Numbered from the stretch's first letter, positions 17,263-26,329 are shown. The stretch is DNA of 64,000 nt from Sphingomonas astaxanthinifaciens DSM 22298 (GCF_000711715.1 NZ_JONN01000001.1:62001-126000), one strand, 5' to 3'. Numbers and translations are program-made. The notes: a model not told the origin generated them from the sequence alone.

Positions 17263-18227
17263 GCGACCCGGGCCAAATTTCCGCTGGTGCCGAGCGTCGT
17301 CGAGGCACCATTGCGCTGGGCCCCTCGACGTCGCTCGGGGCGAACGGGGAGGTGCGTGGCAAACTCACCGCCGCCGCACCGCTCGCGCCTCTGGTCTGGT
17401 TCAAGTCGGGCGGGGCGGCCGAGACCTTGTTCGAGCCCGCCGACACCGCCGACCTTCAGGCGTTTCTGCGCGCGCTCGACCCGGCGGTGCCGGTGATGGC
17501 GCTCGGTCTCGGTTCCAACCTGATCGTCCGTGACGGCGGCGTTCCCGGCGTCGTCGTTCGCCTCGGCAAACCCTTCGCCCGCGTGACGCGGCTCGACGAG
17601 GTGACGCTCCAATGCGGCGGTGGGGCGTCGGGCATCCTCGTTTCCTCCAATGCGCGCGACGCTGGCATCGGCGGGATCGAGTTTCTCCGCTCCATCCCCG
17701 GCACCGTCGGCGGCTTCGTCCGCATGAACGGCGGCGCTTATGGCCGCGAGGTGAAGGACATTCTCGTCGAGGCCGAGGTCGTGCTCCGCTCGGGCGAACT
17801 GGTGACGCTGTCCAACGCCGACATCGGCTACACCTATCGCCATTCGGAGCTTGCCGCCGGGGCGGTGGTCGTCAGCGCGACCTTCCGCGGCCACCCCGCC
17901 GAGCCCGAGGCGGTCCAGGCCGAGATGGACCGGATCGCCGCCGCGCGCGAGGCGAGCCAGCCGCTGCGCAGCAAGACCGGCGGTTCGACCTTCAAGAATC
18001 CGCTCCCGAAGAAGGCCTGGGAGGTGATCGACACCGCCGGCTGCCGCGGGCTGACGATCGGTGACGCGCAGGTGAGCGAGAAGCATTGCAACTTCCTGCT
18101 GAATCTCGGAAGCGCGACCAGCGCGGACATCGAAGCCCTTGGCGAAGAAGTCCGGCGCCGGGTTCGCGCGCACAGCGGCACCGAGCTCGAGTGGGAAATC
18201 CAGCGCGTGGGAGTTGAGCGTGAATAA
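17259..18227 (+). CDS. murB: UDP-N-acetylenolpyruvoylglucosamine reductase MurB, with palindrome-derived N-terminal insert
   Basis: MurB is the FAD/NADPH enzyme that reduces UDP-GlcNAc-enolpyruvate to UDP-MurNAc. The 322-aa protein has FAD-domain motifs [13 protein letters not shown] (residues 82-94), [28 protein letters not shown] and the C-terminal [11 protein letters not shown] and [20 protein letters not shown]. Residues ~10-31 ([20 protein letters not shown]) are not MurB sequence: they are the in-frame translation of palindromic repeat B2. The core proper begins at about [19 protein letters not shown]. The ATG at 17259 overlaps the murC stop; no start just after the insert is evident. 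Confidence 0.95.
   Translation: MSDPGQISAGAERRRGTIALGPSTSLGANGEVRGKLTAAAPLAPLVWFKSGGAAETLFEPADTADLQAFLRALDPAVPVMALGLGSNLIVRDGGVPGVVVRLGKPFARVTRLDEVTLQCGGGASGILVSSNARDAGIGGIEFLRSIPGTVGGFVRMNGGAYGREVKDILVEAEVVLRSGELVTLSNADIGYTYRHSELAAGAVVVSATFRGHPAEPEAVQAEMDRIAAAREASQPLRSKTGGSTFKNPLPKKAWEVIDTAGCRGLTIGDAQVSEKHCNFLLNLGSATSADIEALGEEVRRRVRAHSGTELEWEIQRVGVERE
17283..17346. repeat. Palindromic repeat family B, copy B2, inside murB
   Basis: The left arm contains GCCGAGCGTCGTCGAGG and the right arm CCTCGACGTCGCTCGGGG followed by CGAAC. Core pairing is CCGAGCG..CGTCGAGG with its complement; the outer arms have diverged. The element is wholly within the murB reading frame and keeps it open, adding about 21 codons. 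Confidence 0.75.
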
Positions 18228-19146
18228 GGACCTGCATGTCGTCGTCTTGATGGGCGGCTGGTCCTCCGAGCGCGAGGTCAGCCTGATGAGCGGCAAGGGC
18301 GTCGCCGCGGCCCTGCGCGAACGCGGCTGGTCCAACGTCACCGAGCTCGACATGGACCGCGACGTGGCCAAGCGCCTCGGTGAGCTTCGCCCCGATATCG
18401 TCTTCAACGCGCTGCACGGCCATCCGGGCGAAGACGGCACGGTCCAGGGTATGCTGGACCTGATGGGCATCCGCTACACCCACTCGGGCCTCAGCACCTC
18501 GGCGATCGCGATCGACAAGGAGCTGACCAAGCTCCTGCTCGTGCCCGCCGGTGTGCGCATGCCCAAGGGTACGATGGTCCGCTCCGAGACCCTGTTCTCG
18601 GCCGATCCGATTCCCCGGCCCTATGTGCTGAAGCCCGTCAATGAGGGCAGCAGCGTCGGCGTCGCCATCGTCACCGACGAGAGCAATTACGGCAATCCGA
18701 TCGGGCGCGACACCAAGGGCCCGTGGAACGATTTCGACGAATTGCTCGCCGAGCCCTTCATCGCCGGGCACGAGCTGACCGTCGCGGTGCTGGGCGACGA
18801 AGCGCTGTGCGTCACCGAATTGAAGCCCAAGGTCGGCTTCTACGACTTCGACAGCAAGTATACCGACGGCCTGACCGAGCATGTCTGCCCGGCCGAGGTG
18901 CCCGCCGACATCGCCCAGTCGATGCTCGACATGGCGCTGAAGGCCCACCGCGTGCTCGGCTGCAAGGGCGCCAGCCGCTCGGACTTCCGCTGGGACGATC
19001 GCCAAGGCGAGGCGGGTCTTTATCTCCTCGAGGTCAACACCCAGCCCGGCATGACTCCGCTGAGCCTCGTCCCCGAGCAGGCCCGCCAGCGCGGCATTTC
19101 TTATGGCGAGCTGGTCGAGCGGCTGATCGAGGAAGCGCTGGGGTGA
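18220..19146 (+). CDS. ddl: D-alanine--D-alanine ligase
   Basis: Ddl makes D-Ala-D-Ala for MurF using ATP. From GTG 18220 ([21 protein letters not shown]) the 308-aa product shows the ATP-grasp features NALHGHPGEDGTVQGMLDLMGI, YTHSGLSTSAIAIDKELTK, PYVLKPVNEGSSVGV and the C-terminal YLLEVNTQPGMTPLSLVPEQA. The start overlaps the end of murB by 8 nt; an in-frame TTG at 18214 is an alternative. The stop overlaps the GTG start of ftsQ by 4 nt. Confidence 0.96.
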   Translation: MNKDLHVVVLMGGWSSEREVSLMSGKGVAAALRERGWSNVTELDMDRDVAKRLGELRPDIVFNALHGHPGEDGTVQGMLDLMGIRYTHSGLSTSAIAIDKELTKLLLVPAGVRMPKGTMVRSETLFSADPIPRPYVLKPVNEGSSVGVAIVTDESNYGNPIGRDTKGPWNDFDELLAEPFIAGHELTVAVLGDEALCVTELKPKVGFYDFDSKYTDGLTEHVCPAEVPADIAQSMLDMALKAHRVLGCKGASRSDFRWDDRQGEAGLYLLEVNTQPGMTPLSLVPEQARQRGISYGELVERLIEEALG

Positions 19147-20054
19147 ACGCCCAGACCATCCGGCGCCCGGCCGCGGCCAAGGGACGGGGCAAGGGCCAGG
19201 CCCGCAAGGCGCCCAAGCGCGCCGCCTCGGCCTGGCCAGAGGGAAGCGGCCGCCTCGCGCGCTGGGCTTTCCTCGCTTTGGTGCTCGTGATGGCGGTGAT
19301 CGCGGTGATCGCGCTCGACCTGCCGGCGAAGGCGCTGCGCGCAACCGGCGCGGCGACCGGCGAGGCCGGCTTCAAGGTCGACAGCTACCAGATCGTCGGA
19401 TTGAAGAACATGGACCGGCGCAAGGTCGACGCGGTCGTCACCGACGAGCTTCGCCGTGCCGCCGAGGAGGCGCCGATCGGCTCGGACGAGCCCGCGCAGG
19501 CCCTGGTCGATCTCGACCGGATCCGCGAAAACCTGCTCCAGTTCGGCTGGGTCAAGGACGCCCGCGTCTCGCGCCGGCTGCCCGACAGCCTGGTCGTCGA
19601 CTTGGTCGAGCGCACCCCCGCCGCGGTCTGGCAGCAGCAGGGCCGGCTGAGCCTGATCGACGGGGAGGGCGTGGTGCTCGACGCCGTGCCGGTCGACAAG
19701 ATGCCCGACCTGCCGCTGCTGATCGGGCCCGGCGCCAATCGCCAGGCCGTGTCGCTGGCGCGGATCGTCGATGGCAATCCGACCCTGAAGCCGCAGCTCG
19801 CGTCCGCGACATGGATCGGCGGCCGGCGCTGGGATCTTTCCTTCACTACCGGCGAGACCGTCTCGCTGCCCGAGGGCGAAGCCGCCGCCGCCCGCGCCCT
19901 CAAGCGCTTCGCCAAGATGGACCGCTCGGTCGGCCTGCTTGGCCGCGACATGCTCCGCTTCGACCTTCGCGTGCCGGGCAAGATGATCGTCCGCGTTCCC
20001 CCCGGCGCGGCCCCGCCCGAGGCCACCACCATGACCACCGAGACCGCAAACTGA
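19143..20054 (+). CDS. ftsQ: Cell division protein FtsQ
   Basis: FtsQ is the bitopic divisome scaffold that binds FtsL/FtsB. The 303-aa product starts at GTG 19143. It has a long basic cytoplasmic N-terminus (residues 1-40, rich in K/R/A), one membrane helix at ~42-58 (WAFLALVLVMAVIAVIAL) and a periplasmic POTRA domain beginning FKVDSYQIVGLKNMDRRKV. The beta domain has WVKDARVSRRLPDSLVVDLVERTPAAVWQ, the usual FtsQ segment, then GRLSLIDGEGVVL. Overlaps join it to ddl (GTGA) and ftsA (TGATG). Confidence 0.93.
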   Translation: MNAQTIRRPAAAKGRGKGQARKAPKRAASAWPEGSGRLARWAFLALVLVMAVIAVIALDLPAKALRATGAATGEAGFKVDSYQIVGLKNMDRRKVDAVVTDELRRAAEEAPIGSDEPAQALVDLDRIRENLLQFGWVKDARVSRRLPDSLVVDLVERTPAAVWQQQGRLSLIDGEGVVLDAVPVDKMPDLPLLIGPGANRQAVSLARIVDGNPTLKPQLASATWIGGRRWDLSFTTGETVSLPEGEAAAARALKRFAKMDRSVGLLGRDMLRFDLRVPGKMIVRVPPGAAPPEATTMTTETAN

Positions 20055-21313
20055 TGGCCAATCGCGACGAGCCGCTTCTCATCGGCGCCCTCGACATCGG
20101 TTCGTCCAAGGTCTCGGCCCTGGTCTGCACCCTCGACGAGGAAGGCCGCCCGCGCGTGCTCGGCACCGGCCAGCGCCAGAGCCGCGGGGTCAAGCGCGGC
20201 TTCGTCACCGACATGGAGGCGACCGAGGTCGCGGTCCGCGAAGCGGTCGAGCAGGCCGAGCGGATGAGCAGCCAGACGATCGAGGACGTCTGGGCCAGCT
20301 ATGGCGCGGGCGGACTGAGCTCCGACCTCGCCACGGTCGAGGTCGAGATCGGTGGCCACCAGGTCGAGCCGTCGGACGTCGAGGAACTGCTCCAGTCGGG
20401 CCGCGAGGCGGTCGACCGGCCCGGCCAGGTCGTGCTTCATGCCAATCCCGCGCTCTACACCATCGACGAGGTCCAGGGCGTCCGCTCGCCGGTCGGCATG
20501 CATGCCAGCCGGCTGGGCGTCGACATCCACGTCATCGCCGCCGACGAGGCGCCCCTGCGCAATGTCGACCTGACCATCCGCCAGGCGCATCTCGGGGTCC
20601 GCGCGATCGTCGCCTCGCCCGTCGCCGCGGCGCTCGCCTGCCTGAGCGCCGAGGAGCGCGACCTTGGCGTGGCGCTGGTCGAGCTCGGCGCCGAGGTCAC
20701 CAATGTCTCGCTGCATATCGGGGGGATGCTGGTCGGGCTGCGCTCGGTCCCGCTCGGCGCGAAGGACATCACCGACGACATCGCCGCCGCCTTCGGCGTG
20801 CGCCGCCGCGATGCCGAGCGGATCAAATGCTTCCACGGCTCGGCGATGACCTCCCCGCGCGACAATCACGAGGTGGTCGAGGCGCTTCCCATCGGGGCCG
20901 AGGACGGGGCCGAACCGCTCCGCATCAGCCGGGCGCAGCTGATGACCGTGATCCGGCAGCGGGTCGAACGGATCACCGCCGAGGTCGAGGACGCGCTCAA
21001 GGACATGGGCTTCGTCAAGCCGGTCGGGCGGCAGGTGGTGCTGACCGGCGGCGGCGCGGAACTGAAGAACATCGCCGACTATATGCAGGGCGTGCTCGGC
21101 CGCGCGGTCCGGGTCGGCCGGCCCCGCGCGCTGACCGGGCTTCCCGACGCGCATAGCGGTCCCGCCTTCACCAGCCTCGTCGGCCTCGCGATGCTGGCGA
21201 GCCAGGGCAGCACCGGCGACATCCGCGACCTCGCGCTGCCGACCGCCCGGCCGGGACCGCAGGCTGGCGGGATGATCGCCCGGCTGGTCTCGGCGATCCG
21301 CGGGCGGTCCTGA
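20054..21313 (+). CDS. ftsA: Cell division protein FtsA
   Basis: FtsA is the actin-like protein that tethers FtsZ to the membrane and recruits later divisome proteins. The 419-aa product shows PLLIGALDIGSSKVSALV (phosphate 1), SRGVKRGFVTDMEAT, the SHS2/1C region with VHVIAADEAPLRNVD-like strands, GVALVELGAEVTNVSL (phosphate 2), GAKDITDDIAAAFGV, and VVLTGGGAELKNIADYM. The C-terminus ends PGPQAGGMIARLVSAIRGRS, fitting the amphipathic membrane-targeting helix. The start overlaps the ftsQ stop by 1 nt. A 151-nt regulatory gap separates it from ftsZ. Confidence 0.96.
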   Translation: MANRDEPLLIGALDIGSSKVSALVCTLDEEGRPRVLGTGQRQSRGVKRGFVTDMEATEVAVREAVEQAERMSSQTIEDVWASYGAGGLSSDLATVEVEIGGHQVEPSDVEELLQSGREAVDRPGQVVLHANPALYTIDEVQGVRSPVGMHASRLGVDIHVIAADEAPLRNVDLTIRQAHLGVRAIVASPVAAALACLSAEERDLGVALVELGAEVTNVSLHIGGMLVGLRSVPLGAKDITDDIAAAFGVRRRDAERIKCFHGSAMTSPRDNHEVVEALPIGAEDGAEPLRISRAQLMTVIRQRVERITAEVEDALKDMGFVKPVGRQVVLTGGGAELKNIADYMQGVLGRAVRVGRPRALTGLPDAHSGPAFTSLVGLAMLASQGSTGDIRDLALPTARPGPQAGGMIARLVSAIRGRS

Positions 21314-21334
21314 CCGTCCCCTTTCGGGACGCGT

Positions 21335-21423
21335 GAGTCCCGTTCGCCACGTCTCGTCCGAAAAGATGCACTTCTATTAACTTTTCCGCTTGTGCCGCCG
21401 ACTCCGGTGAATCATAGATTCAC
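21335..21423. promoter_or_regulatory. ftsZ promoter region with GANTC cluster and palindrome
   Basis: GANTC (CcrM methylation) sites lie at 21335-21339 (GAGTC), 21400-21404 (GACTC), 21409-21413 (GAATC) and 21417-21421 (GATTC). The last two lie inside a perfect inverted repeat, GTGAATC-ATA-GATTCAC (21407-21423). In Caulobacter, ftsZ expression depends on CcrM methylation, read by GcrA, so a comparable switch is likely. An AT-rich stretch TCTATTAACTTTT (21373-21385) may hold the promoter. Confidence 0.55.
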
Positions 21424-21464
21424 GCTTACAAGTTCAACGCGTTGATTTGCGGGGGTCCATCCAC

Positions 21465-22832
21465 ATGAGCATCGATTTCGTCCGGCCGGCGGTTGACGAG
21501 CTGAAGCCGAGGATCACCGTCATCGGCGTCGGTGGCGCGGGCGGCAACGCCATCGCCAACATGATCCAGGCGGACGTGCAGGGGGTCGACTTCCTGGTCG
21601 CCAATACCGATGCCCAGGCGCTCAACGCTTCGCTCGCCGACCGCCGGATCCAGCTCGGCCACAAGATCACGCAGGGCCTCGGCGCCGGCGCCCGTCCCGA
21701 GATCGGCCGCGCCGCCGCCGAAGAGGCGATGGAGGAGATCGAGGCTGCGCTCGAAGGCGCGCACATGTGCTTCATCGCCGCCGGCATGGGCGGCGGCACC
21801 GGCACCGGCGCCGCGCCGGTGATGGCCAAGGCCGCCCGCGACAAGGGTATCCTGACCGTCGGCGTGGTGACCAAGCCGTTCGCCTTCGAAGGCAGCCGCC
21901 GCACTCGCGCCGCCGAGGCCGGCATCGCCGAGCTCCAGCAGCACGTCGACACGCTGATCGTCATCCCGAACCAGAACCTGTTCCGGCTCGCCAATTCGGA
22001 CACGACCTTCAAGGAAGCCTTCCAGATGGCGGACGAGGTCCTCCAGCAGGGCGTCCGCGGGATCACCGACCTCATGGTCATGCCCGGCCTCATCAACCTC
22101 GACTTCGCCGACGTCCGCTCGGTCATGGGCGAGATGGGCAAGGCGATGATGGGCACCGGCGAAGCCTCGGGCGACAATCGCGCGATCGAGGCGGCCGAAA
22201 AGGCGATCTCGAACCCGCTGCTCGACGGCGTCTCGATGAAGGGCGCCAAGGGCGTCATCATCTCGATCACCGGCGGCGAGGACATGCGCCTGATGGAGGT
22301 CGACGAGGCCGCCAGCCACATCAAGGAGCTGGTCGACCCCGACGCCAACATCATCTGGGGCTCGGCCTTCAACAACGATCTCGACGGCAAGATCCGTGTC
22401 TCGGTCGTCGCCACCGGCATCGAGGCCGAAGAGGCGACCAAGCCGGCGCCGAGCACCAGCGGATCGACCCAGAGCAAGGTCTTTACCTTCCCGGGCCGCA
22501 CCACGGCTGCCGCCACCCCGGCGCCGGCCGCCCCGATCGCGCCCGTCGCCAAGGCGCCCGAGCCGCTCGACCTTTCGGACAATGACGAGACCGACGAGTT
22601 GCTGCTCGACAGCGACGACATCCTGACCTCGCCGGTCGGTACCCCGCCGATCGCTCCGCCGGTTGACGAGGAGGCCCCGCTTGCCCGTCCGACCGCGGCC
22701 ACGGGCACGCTGTTTGAGCGGATGAGCTCGATGGCGCGCGCCGGCGGCAAGGTCGAGGACGAGGGTACGCCGAGCCTCCGCCGCGAGCCGCTCGACATCC
22801 CGCGCTTCCTCAATCGCCAGAACAACCAGTAA
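21465..22832 (+). CDS. ftsZ: Cell division GTPase FtsZ
   Basis: FtsZ is the tubulin-like GTPase forming the Z-ring. The start ATG 21465 ([21 protein letters not shown]) has GGGGG 11-16 nt upstream. The 455-aa product shows [14 protein letters not shown] (21-34), the tubulin signature [10 protein letters not shown] (109-118), the NTD loop [11 protein letters not shown] and the T7-loop region. A ~110-residue Ala/Pro-rich linker leads to the C-terminal conserved peptide [10 protein letters not shown], which binds FtsA and other partners. An extra TTG 18 nt upstream is in frame but less likely. A strong terminator follows, closing the dcw cluster. Confidence 0.98.
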   Translation: MSIDFVRPAVDELKPRITVIGVGGAGGNAIANMIQADVQGVDFLVANTDAQALNASLADRRIQLGHKITQGLGAGARPEIGRAAAEEAMEEIEAALEGAHMCFIAAGMGGGTGTGAAPVMAKAARDKGILTVGVVTKPFAFEGSRRTRAAEAGIAELQQHVDTLIVIPNQNLFRLANSDTTFKEAFQMADEVLQQGVRGITDLMVMPGLINLDFADVRSVMGEMGKAMMGTGEASGDNRAIEAAEKAISNPLLDGVSMKGAKGVIISITGGEDMRLMEVDEAASHIKELVDPDANIIWGSAFNNDLDGKIRVSVVATGIEAEEATKPAPSTSGSTQSKVFTFPGRTTAAATPAPAAPIAPVAKAPEPLDLSDNDETDELLLDSDDILTSPVGTPPIAPPVDEEAPLARPTAATGTLFERMSSMARAGGKVEDEGTPSLRREPLDIPRFLNRQNNQ

Positions 22833-22850
22833 CTTTTGTTGCTCATCGTG

Positions 22851-22880
22851 AAGGGCCCCTGCCGCCGGCGGGGGCCCTTT
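22851..22880 (+). terminator. Terminator after ftsZ
   Basis: AAGGGCCCC (22851-22859) pairs with GGGGCCCTT (22871-22879) around GCCGCCGGCG-containing sequence, followed by TTTG. It is a strong GC stem with a short U-tract, placed 18 nt after the ftsZ stop. Confidence 0.85.
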
Positions 22881-22971
22881 GCCGTTCCGGCTCGGTTCGT
22901 CCTTCCAGGCCAACGTTTCGCCGTTCGCCGCCCTTCCCGTCAGCCGCCGCTCAGCTAGACCGGACCACGGG

Positions 22972-24537
22972 ATGGGGATGATCAGATTTTCGTTGCTGCT
23001 GCTGGGCGGCGCCGCGTTGATTCCGGGCGCCGCGACGGCGCAATATATCGGCGGTCACGCCCCCGCGCCCCCGCCCGCCCCGGTGGCGGGCTCGTTCGAA
23101 AGCCCCGAGGCCTCGCTGGCCCGCAACGTGCGGCTGCTGGCGATCAATCCCAAGGACTATAATGCGCTGCTAGGCGCCGGCCGGGCCGCGCTGAGGCTTG
23201 GCGATTCCGAGGCCGCGATCGGCTTCTTCGGCCGGGCCGAGGAGATCAACGCCGCGCACTGGGCACCCAAGGCCGGGCAGGGGTCGGCGCTGACCCAGAT
23301 GGGGGAGGGGATCGCCGCGCTCGGCCTGTTCGAACAGGCGCAGCGGCTCGGCGCGACCCAGTCAATGATCGCGCTCGACCGCGGCCTCGCCTTCGACATC
23401 ATCGGCCGCCAGGCCGAGGCACAGAGCGATTATCGCGCGGTGCTGACCGGGCCCGATGCCGACGAGGCACGGCGACGGCTGGCGCTGAGCGTCGCCATTT
23501 CCGGTCGCAAGGCCGAGGCGCTGGCGCTGCTCGATCCGCTGCTCGCCCGCCGCGACGCGGGTGCCCGCCGGGCCCGCGCGATGATCCTCGCCTTGGGCGG
23601 CGACGTCGAGGGCGCGCGGCAGGCGATCGCGCTGATGATGCCGGGCTCCAGCACCGGTTTCGATCCCTTCCTCCGCCGGTTGCCGACGCTCGGACCCGGC
23701 CAGAAGGCGGCGGCGGTCAATCTCGGGATCATGCCCGCGGAAGGCGCCGCGCTGGCCGCGGCCGATCCGGTCGAGGCGAGCCCGCCCCCGGCGCCGGTCC
23801 GGGTCGCCTCGGTCGCGCCGCGCCCGGTGCCGAAGCGCGCGCCCGATCCCGGACCCAAGGCGGACCGGCTGGCCGATATCGAGACCGCCCTCGTCAAGCT
23901 GCCCCCTTTCGCGACCGGGACGGCCAAGCCCCCACCGGCGCCCAAGCCGATCGTCGAGAAGTTAAAGGCCAAGCCCAAGCCCGCGGCTGAGGAGCCAACG
24001 GACCTCAAGGGCAAGCTCCGGCTGGCCGCGCTCGAAGGCAAGAACAAGCCGGCCGAAGCGAAGCCGGCGGCCAATTGCGCCAAGCTCAAGGGGTCCGCCA
24101 AGACCAAGTGCGAGACTGCGGCGCTCGCCGCCCGCGACGAGGACGACGCGGCCGTCGCCAAGGCCTGCGCCAAGCTCAAGGGCGCGGCGCGAACGAGCTG
24201 TGTCGCCAAGACGGCGGTGGCGGCGAAGGGCGATGACGACGCCAAGCCCGCCAAGGCCTCGGTTGGCTCGCGCATCTATGTCCAGCTTGCCGGTGGCTCG
24301 AACGCCGACCAGATGGAAAAGGAGTTCGCCAGGATCCGCGCGCGTAAGGCCGCCCTGTTCAAGGGCCGCCAGCCTGTCGTGTCGGCGATGAAGGGCTGGT
24401 CGCGCTTGCTGGTCGGGCCCTTCAAGGACGCCGACGCCGCGCAGGAATTCGTCAACGACCTCCATGCCGCCAGGCTCGAGGGCTTTGTCTGGACCGCGCC
24501 GGGCGGGATCAAGTTCGAGAAGCTTGCCGCCAAGTGA
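22972..24537 (+). CDS. TPR- and SPOR-domain secreted protein
   Basis: A 521-aa exported protein. It begins MGMIRFSLLLLGGAALIPGAATAQ, a cleavable signal peptide (A-T-A-Q). Residues ~40-230 form TPR-like helical repeats (LLAINPKDYNALLGAGRAALRLGDSEAAIGFFGRAEEIN...). A Pro/Lys/Ala-rich linker follows, with a duplicated Cys-containing motif (CAKLKG..A..T.C twice, first Cys codons at 24076 and 24166). The C-terminal ~75 residues (SRIYVQLAGGSNADQMEKEF...LLVGPFKDADAAQEFV) are a SPOR domain, which binds denuded septal glycan. A role at the division site is likely. ATG 22972 or 22978 could be the start. It is coupled to dgt by a GTGA overlap. Confidence 0.85.
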   Translation: MGMIRFSLLLLGGAALIPGAATAQYIGGHAPAPPPAPVAGSFESPEASLARNVRLLAINPKDYNALLGAGRAALRLGDSEAAIGFFGRAEEINAAHWAPKAGQGSALTQMGEGIAALGLFEQAQRLGATQSMIALDRGLAFDIIGRQAEAQSDYRAVLTGPDADEARRRLALSVAISGRKAEALALLDPLLARRDAGARRARAMILALGGDVEGARQAIALMMPGSSTGFDPFLRRLPTLGPGQKAAAVNLGIMPAEGAALAAADPVEASPPPAPVRVASVAPRPVPKRAPDPGPKADRLADIETALVKLPPFATGTAKPPPAPKPIVEKLKAKPKPAAEEPTDLKGKLRLAALEGKNKPAEAKPAANCAKLKGSAKTKCETAALAARDEDDAAVAKACAKLKGAARTSCVAKTAVAAKGDDDAKPAKASVGSRIYVQLAGGSNADQMEKEFARIRARKAALFKGRQPVVSAMKGWSRLLVGPFKDADAAQEFVNDLHAARLEGFVWTAPGGIKFEKLAAK

Positions 24538-25694
24538 CGCTGCCCCCCGGCATTGCGGCGCGCCCGTCCGAGAGCCGCGGGCGGGTGCATGCCGAGCCCG
24601 ACCAGGGACCGCGGGGACCGCGTGACGCCTTCCAGCGCGACCGCGACCGGATCGTCCACTCGGTCGCGTTCCGCCGCCTGCGCCACAAGACGCAGGTGTT
24701 CGTTGCCCCCGACGGCGACCATTATCGCGTCCGGCTGACCCACAGCGTCGAGGTCGCGCAGATCGGCCGCACCATCGCCCGCGTGCTGGGCCTCAACGAG
24801 GATTTGACCGAGGCACTGTGCCTCGCCCACGACCTTGGCCATCCGCCCTTCGGCCATGCCGGCGAGGATGCGCTCGACGCCGCGATCGCGCCCCACGGCG
24901 GGTTCGACCACAATGGCCATACCCTGCGGCTGGTGACGCGGCTCGAGACGACCTACCCGGACTTCGACGGTCTCAACCTCAACTGGGAGACGCTGGAGGG
25001 CCTTGCCAAGCACAATGGCCCCGTCACCGCGCCCCAATGGGCGCTGGCCGGGGTCGATGCCGAGGTCGGGCTCGAGCTTCAGACCTTCGCCAGCCTCGAG
25101 GCGCAGGTGGCGGCGCTCGCCGACGACATCGCCTATGACAATCACGACATCGACGACGGGCTGCGCGCAGGCGTGCTGCCGCTCGACGCGCTGCTCGAGC
25201 TTCCGTTCGTCGCACGCCACTGGGATGCGATCGGGCGCCGCTGGCCCGACCTGCCGATGGAGCGGCGGGTGAAGGCGCTGGTCCGCGACCAGATCGGGAC
25301 CATGGTCGGCGACCTCCTCGCCGAAACCCGCCGCCGGGTCGCGGGCAACGGAGCGGAGACCATCGCCGACGTCCGCGCCGCCGGCATGGCGCTCGCCGGC
25401 TTCTCGGCCGAGCTCGTTGCCGAGGAACGGGCGCTCAAGCGCTGCCTCTACGCCAATCTCTACAATGCGCCCGCGCTTCAGCCGGTACGGGTCGAGGCCC
25501 AGCGCGTCGTCGCCAATCTCGCCGCGGCCTATCTCGACGATCCGCGGCTGCTGCCCGACGCGTGGCACCGGGGCGACTGCCCCGAGACGACCGCGCGCAA
25601 CGTCGCTGATTATATCGCCGGTATGACCGATCCCTTCGCCATCAAGCGCCATGAGGAGCTGGTCGGACCGGTGGAACTACCGGAGAAATTCTGA
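24534..25694 (+). CDS. dgt: Deoxyguanosinetriphosphate triphosphohydrolase-like protein
   Basis: A 386-aa HD-superfamily dNTP triphosphohydrolase (Dgt type), expected to release triphosphate from dGTP or other dNTPs in the cytoplasm. Signatures: DAFQRDRDRIVHSVAFRRLRHKTQVF, DHYRVRLTHSVEVAQIGRTIAR (metal His), LCLAHDLGHPPFGHAGEDAL (HD pair and conserved H-P-P-F-G-H), GFDHNGHTLRLVTRLE, and a later ADDIAYDNHDIDDGLRAG Asp. The GTG start at 24534 overlaps the preceding stop by 4 nt. The next gene starts on its last base. Confidence 0.93.
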   Translation: MTLPPGIAARPSESRGRVHAEPDQGPRGPRDAFQRDRDRIVHSVAFRRLRHKTQVFVAPDGDHYRVRLTHSVEVAQIGRTIARVLGLNEDLTEALCLAHDLGHPPFGHAGEDALDAAIAPHGGFDHNGHTLRLVTRLETTYPDFDGLNLNWETLEGLAKHNGPVTAPQWALAGVDAEVGLELQTFASLEAQVAALADDIAYDNHDIDDGLRAGVLPLDALLELPFVARHWDAIGRRWPDLPMERRVKALVRDQIGTMVGDLLAETRRRVAGNGAETIADVRAAGMALAGFSAELVAEERALKRCLYANLYNAPALQPVRVEAQRVVANLAAAYLDDPRLLPDAWHRGDCPETTARNVADYIAGMTDPFAIKRHEELVGPVELPEKF

Positions 25695-26329
25695 TGCGCA
25701 TCGCGATGATCGGGGCGACCGGGCTGGTCGGGCGAAACCTCTGGCCGCTCCTCGAAGAGCGGCATGAGCTGCTCGTGATCGGCCGGCGCTCGAGCGGGGC
25801 GACTCGGGAGAAGATCGGGGCGATGGAGACGTGGCCGGGCCTGCTTCAGGGCGAAAAGGTCGACGTCGCGATCTCGACCCTCGGTTCGACCCGCAAGGCC
25901 GCCGGCAGCTGGGCGGCGTTCGAGGCGGTCGACCGGCACGCGGTGCTGGCCTTCGCCCGGGCCGCGCGAAACGCCGGGGCGCGGCATTTCCTGCTGGTCT
26001 CGTCGAGCGGGGCGAACGCGGGCAGCCGAAACGCCTATCTCCGGCTCAAGGGTGAGGTCGAGCAGGCGGTCGAAGCGCTTGGCTTTGTCCGGGTCGACGT
26101 GGTCCAGCCAGGGCTGTTGCTCGGGGAGCGGGACGAGAAAAGGGTGGGTGAGGGGATCGCGCAGACGCTGTCGCCCGTGCTGAACCTGCTCCTGCAGGGG
26201 CCGCTGGACCGCTATGCCGGGATCCCGGCGGAGGACGTCGCCCGGGCGCTTGCCGCGCTCGTCGAGAAGCAGGCGCCGGGGATATTCCTCCACCAGAACC
26301 GTGCGCTCCGCGCGCTGGTGCGACGCTGA
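25694..26329 (+). CDS. NAD(P)H-binding Rossmann protein (atypical SDR, TIP30-like)
   Basis: A 211-aa single-domain protein with the nucleotide-binding motif MRIAMIGATGLVGRNL (G-A-T-G-x-x-G at 7-13). It is followed by VDVAISTLGSTRKAAGSWAAFEAVD, HFLLVSSSGANAGSRNAYLRLKGEVEQAV (the Ser..Tyr-x-x-x-Lys-like region, here Y-L-R-L-K) and VVQPGLLLG. These fit extended/atypical short-chain dehydrogenases of the HTATIP2/TIP30 group. Substrate unknown. Its first base is the last base of the dgt stop codon, so the two are co-transcribed. A bidirectional terminator separates it from rne. Confidence 0.8.
   Translation: MRIAMIGATGLVGRNLWPLLEERHELLVIGRRSSGATREKIGAMETWPGLLQGEKVDVAISTLGSTRKAAGSWAAFEAVDRHAVLAFARAARNAGARHFLLVSSSGANAGSRNAYLRLKGEVEQAVEALGFVRVDVVQPGLLLGERDEKRVGEGIAQTLSPVLNLLLQGPLDRYAGIPAEDVARALAALVEKQAPGIFLHQNRALRALVRR

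Noticed and set aside
21426..22913. Long minus-strand open frame opposite ftsZ
   Set aside because: High-GC genomes produce long open frames antisense to real genes; the translation is low-complexity Arg/Gly/Asp-rich and has no recognisable domain.
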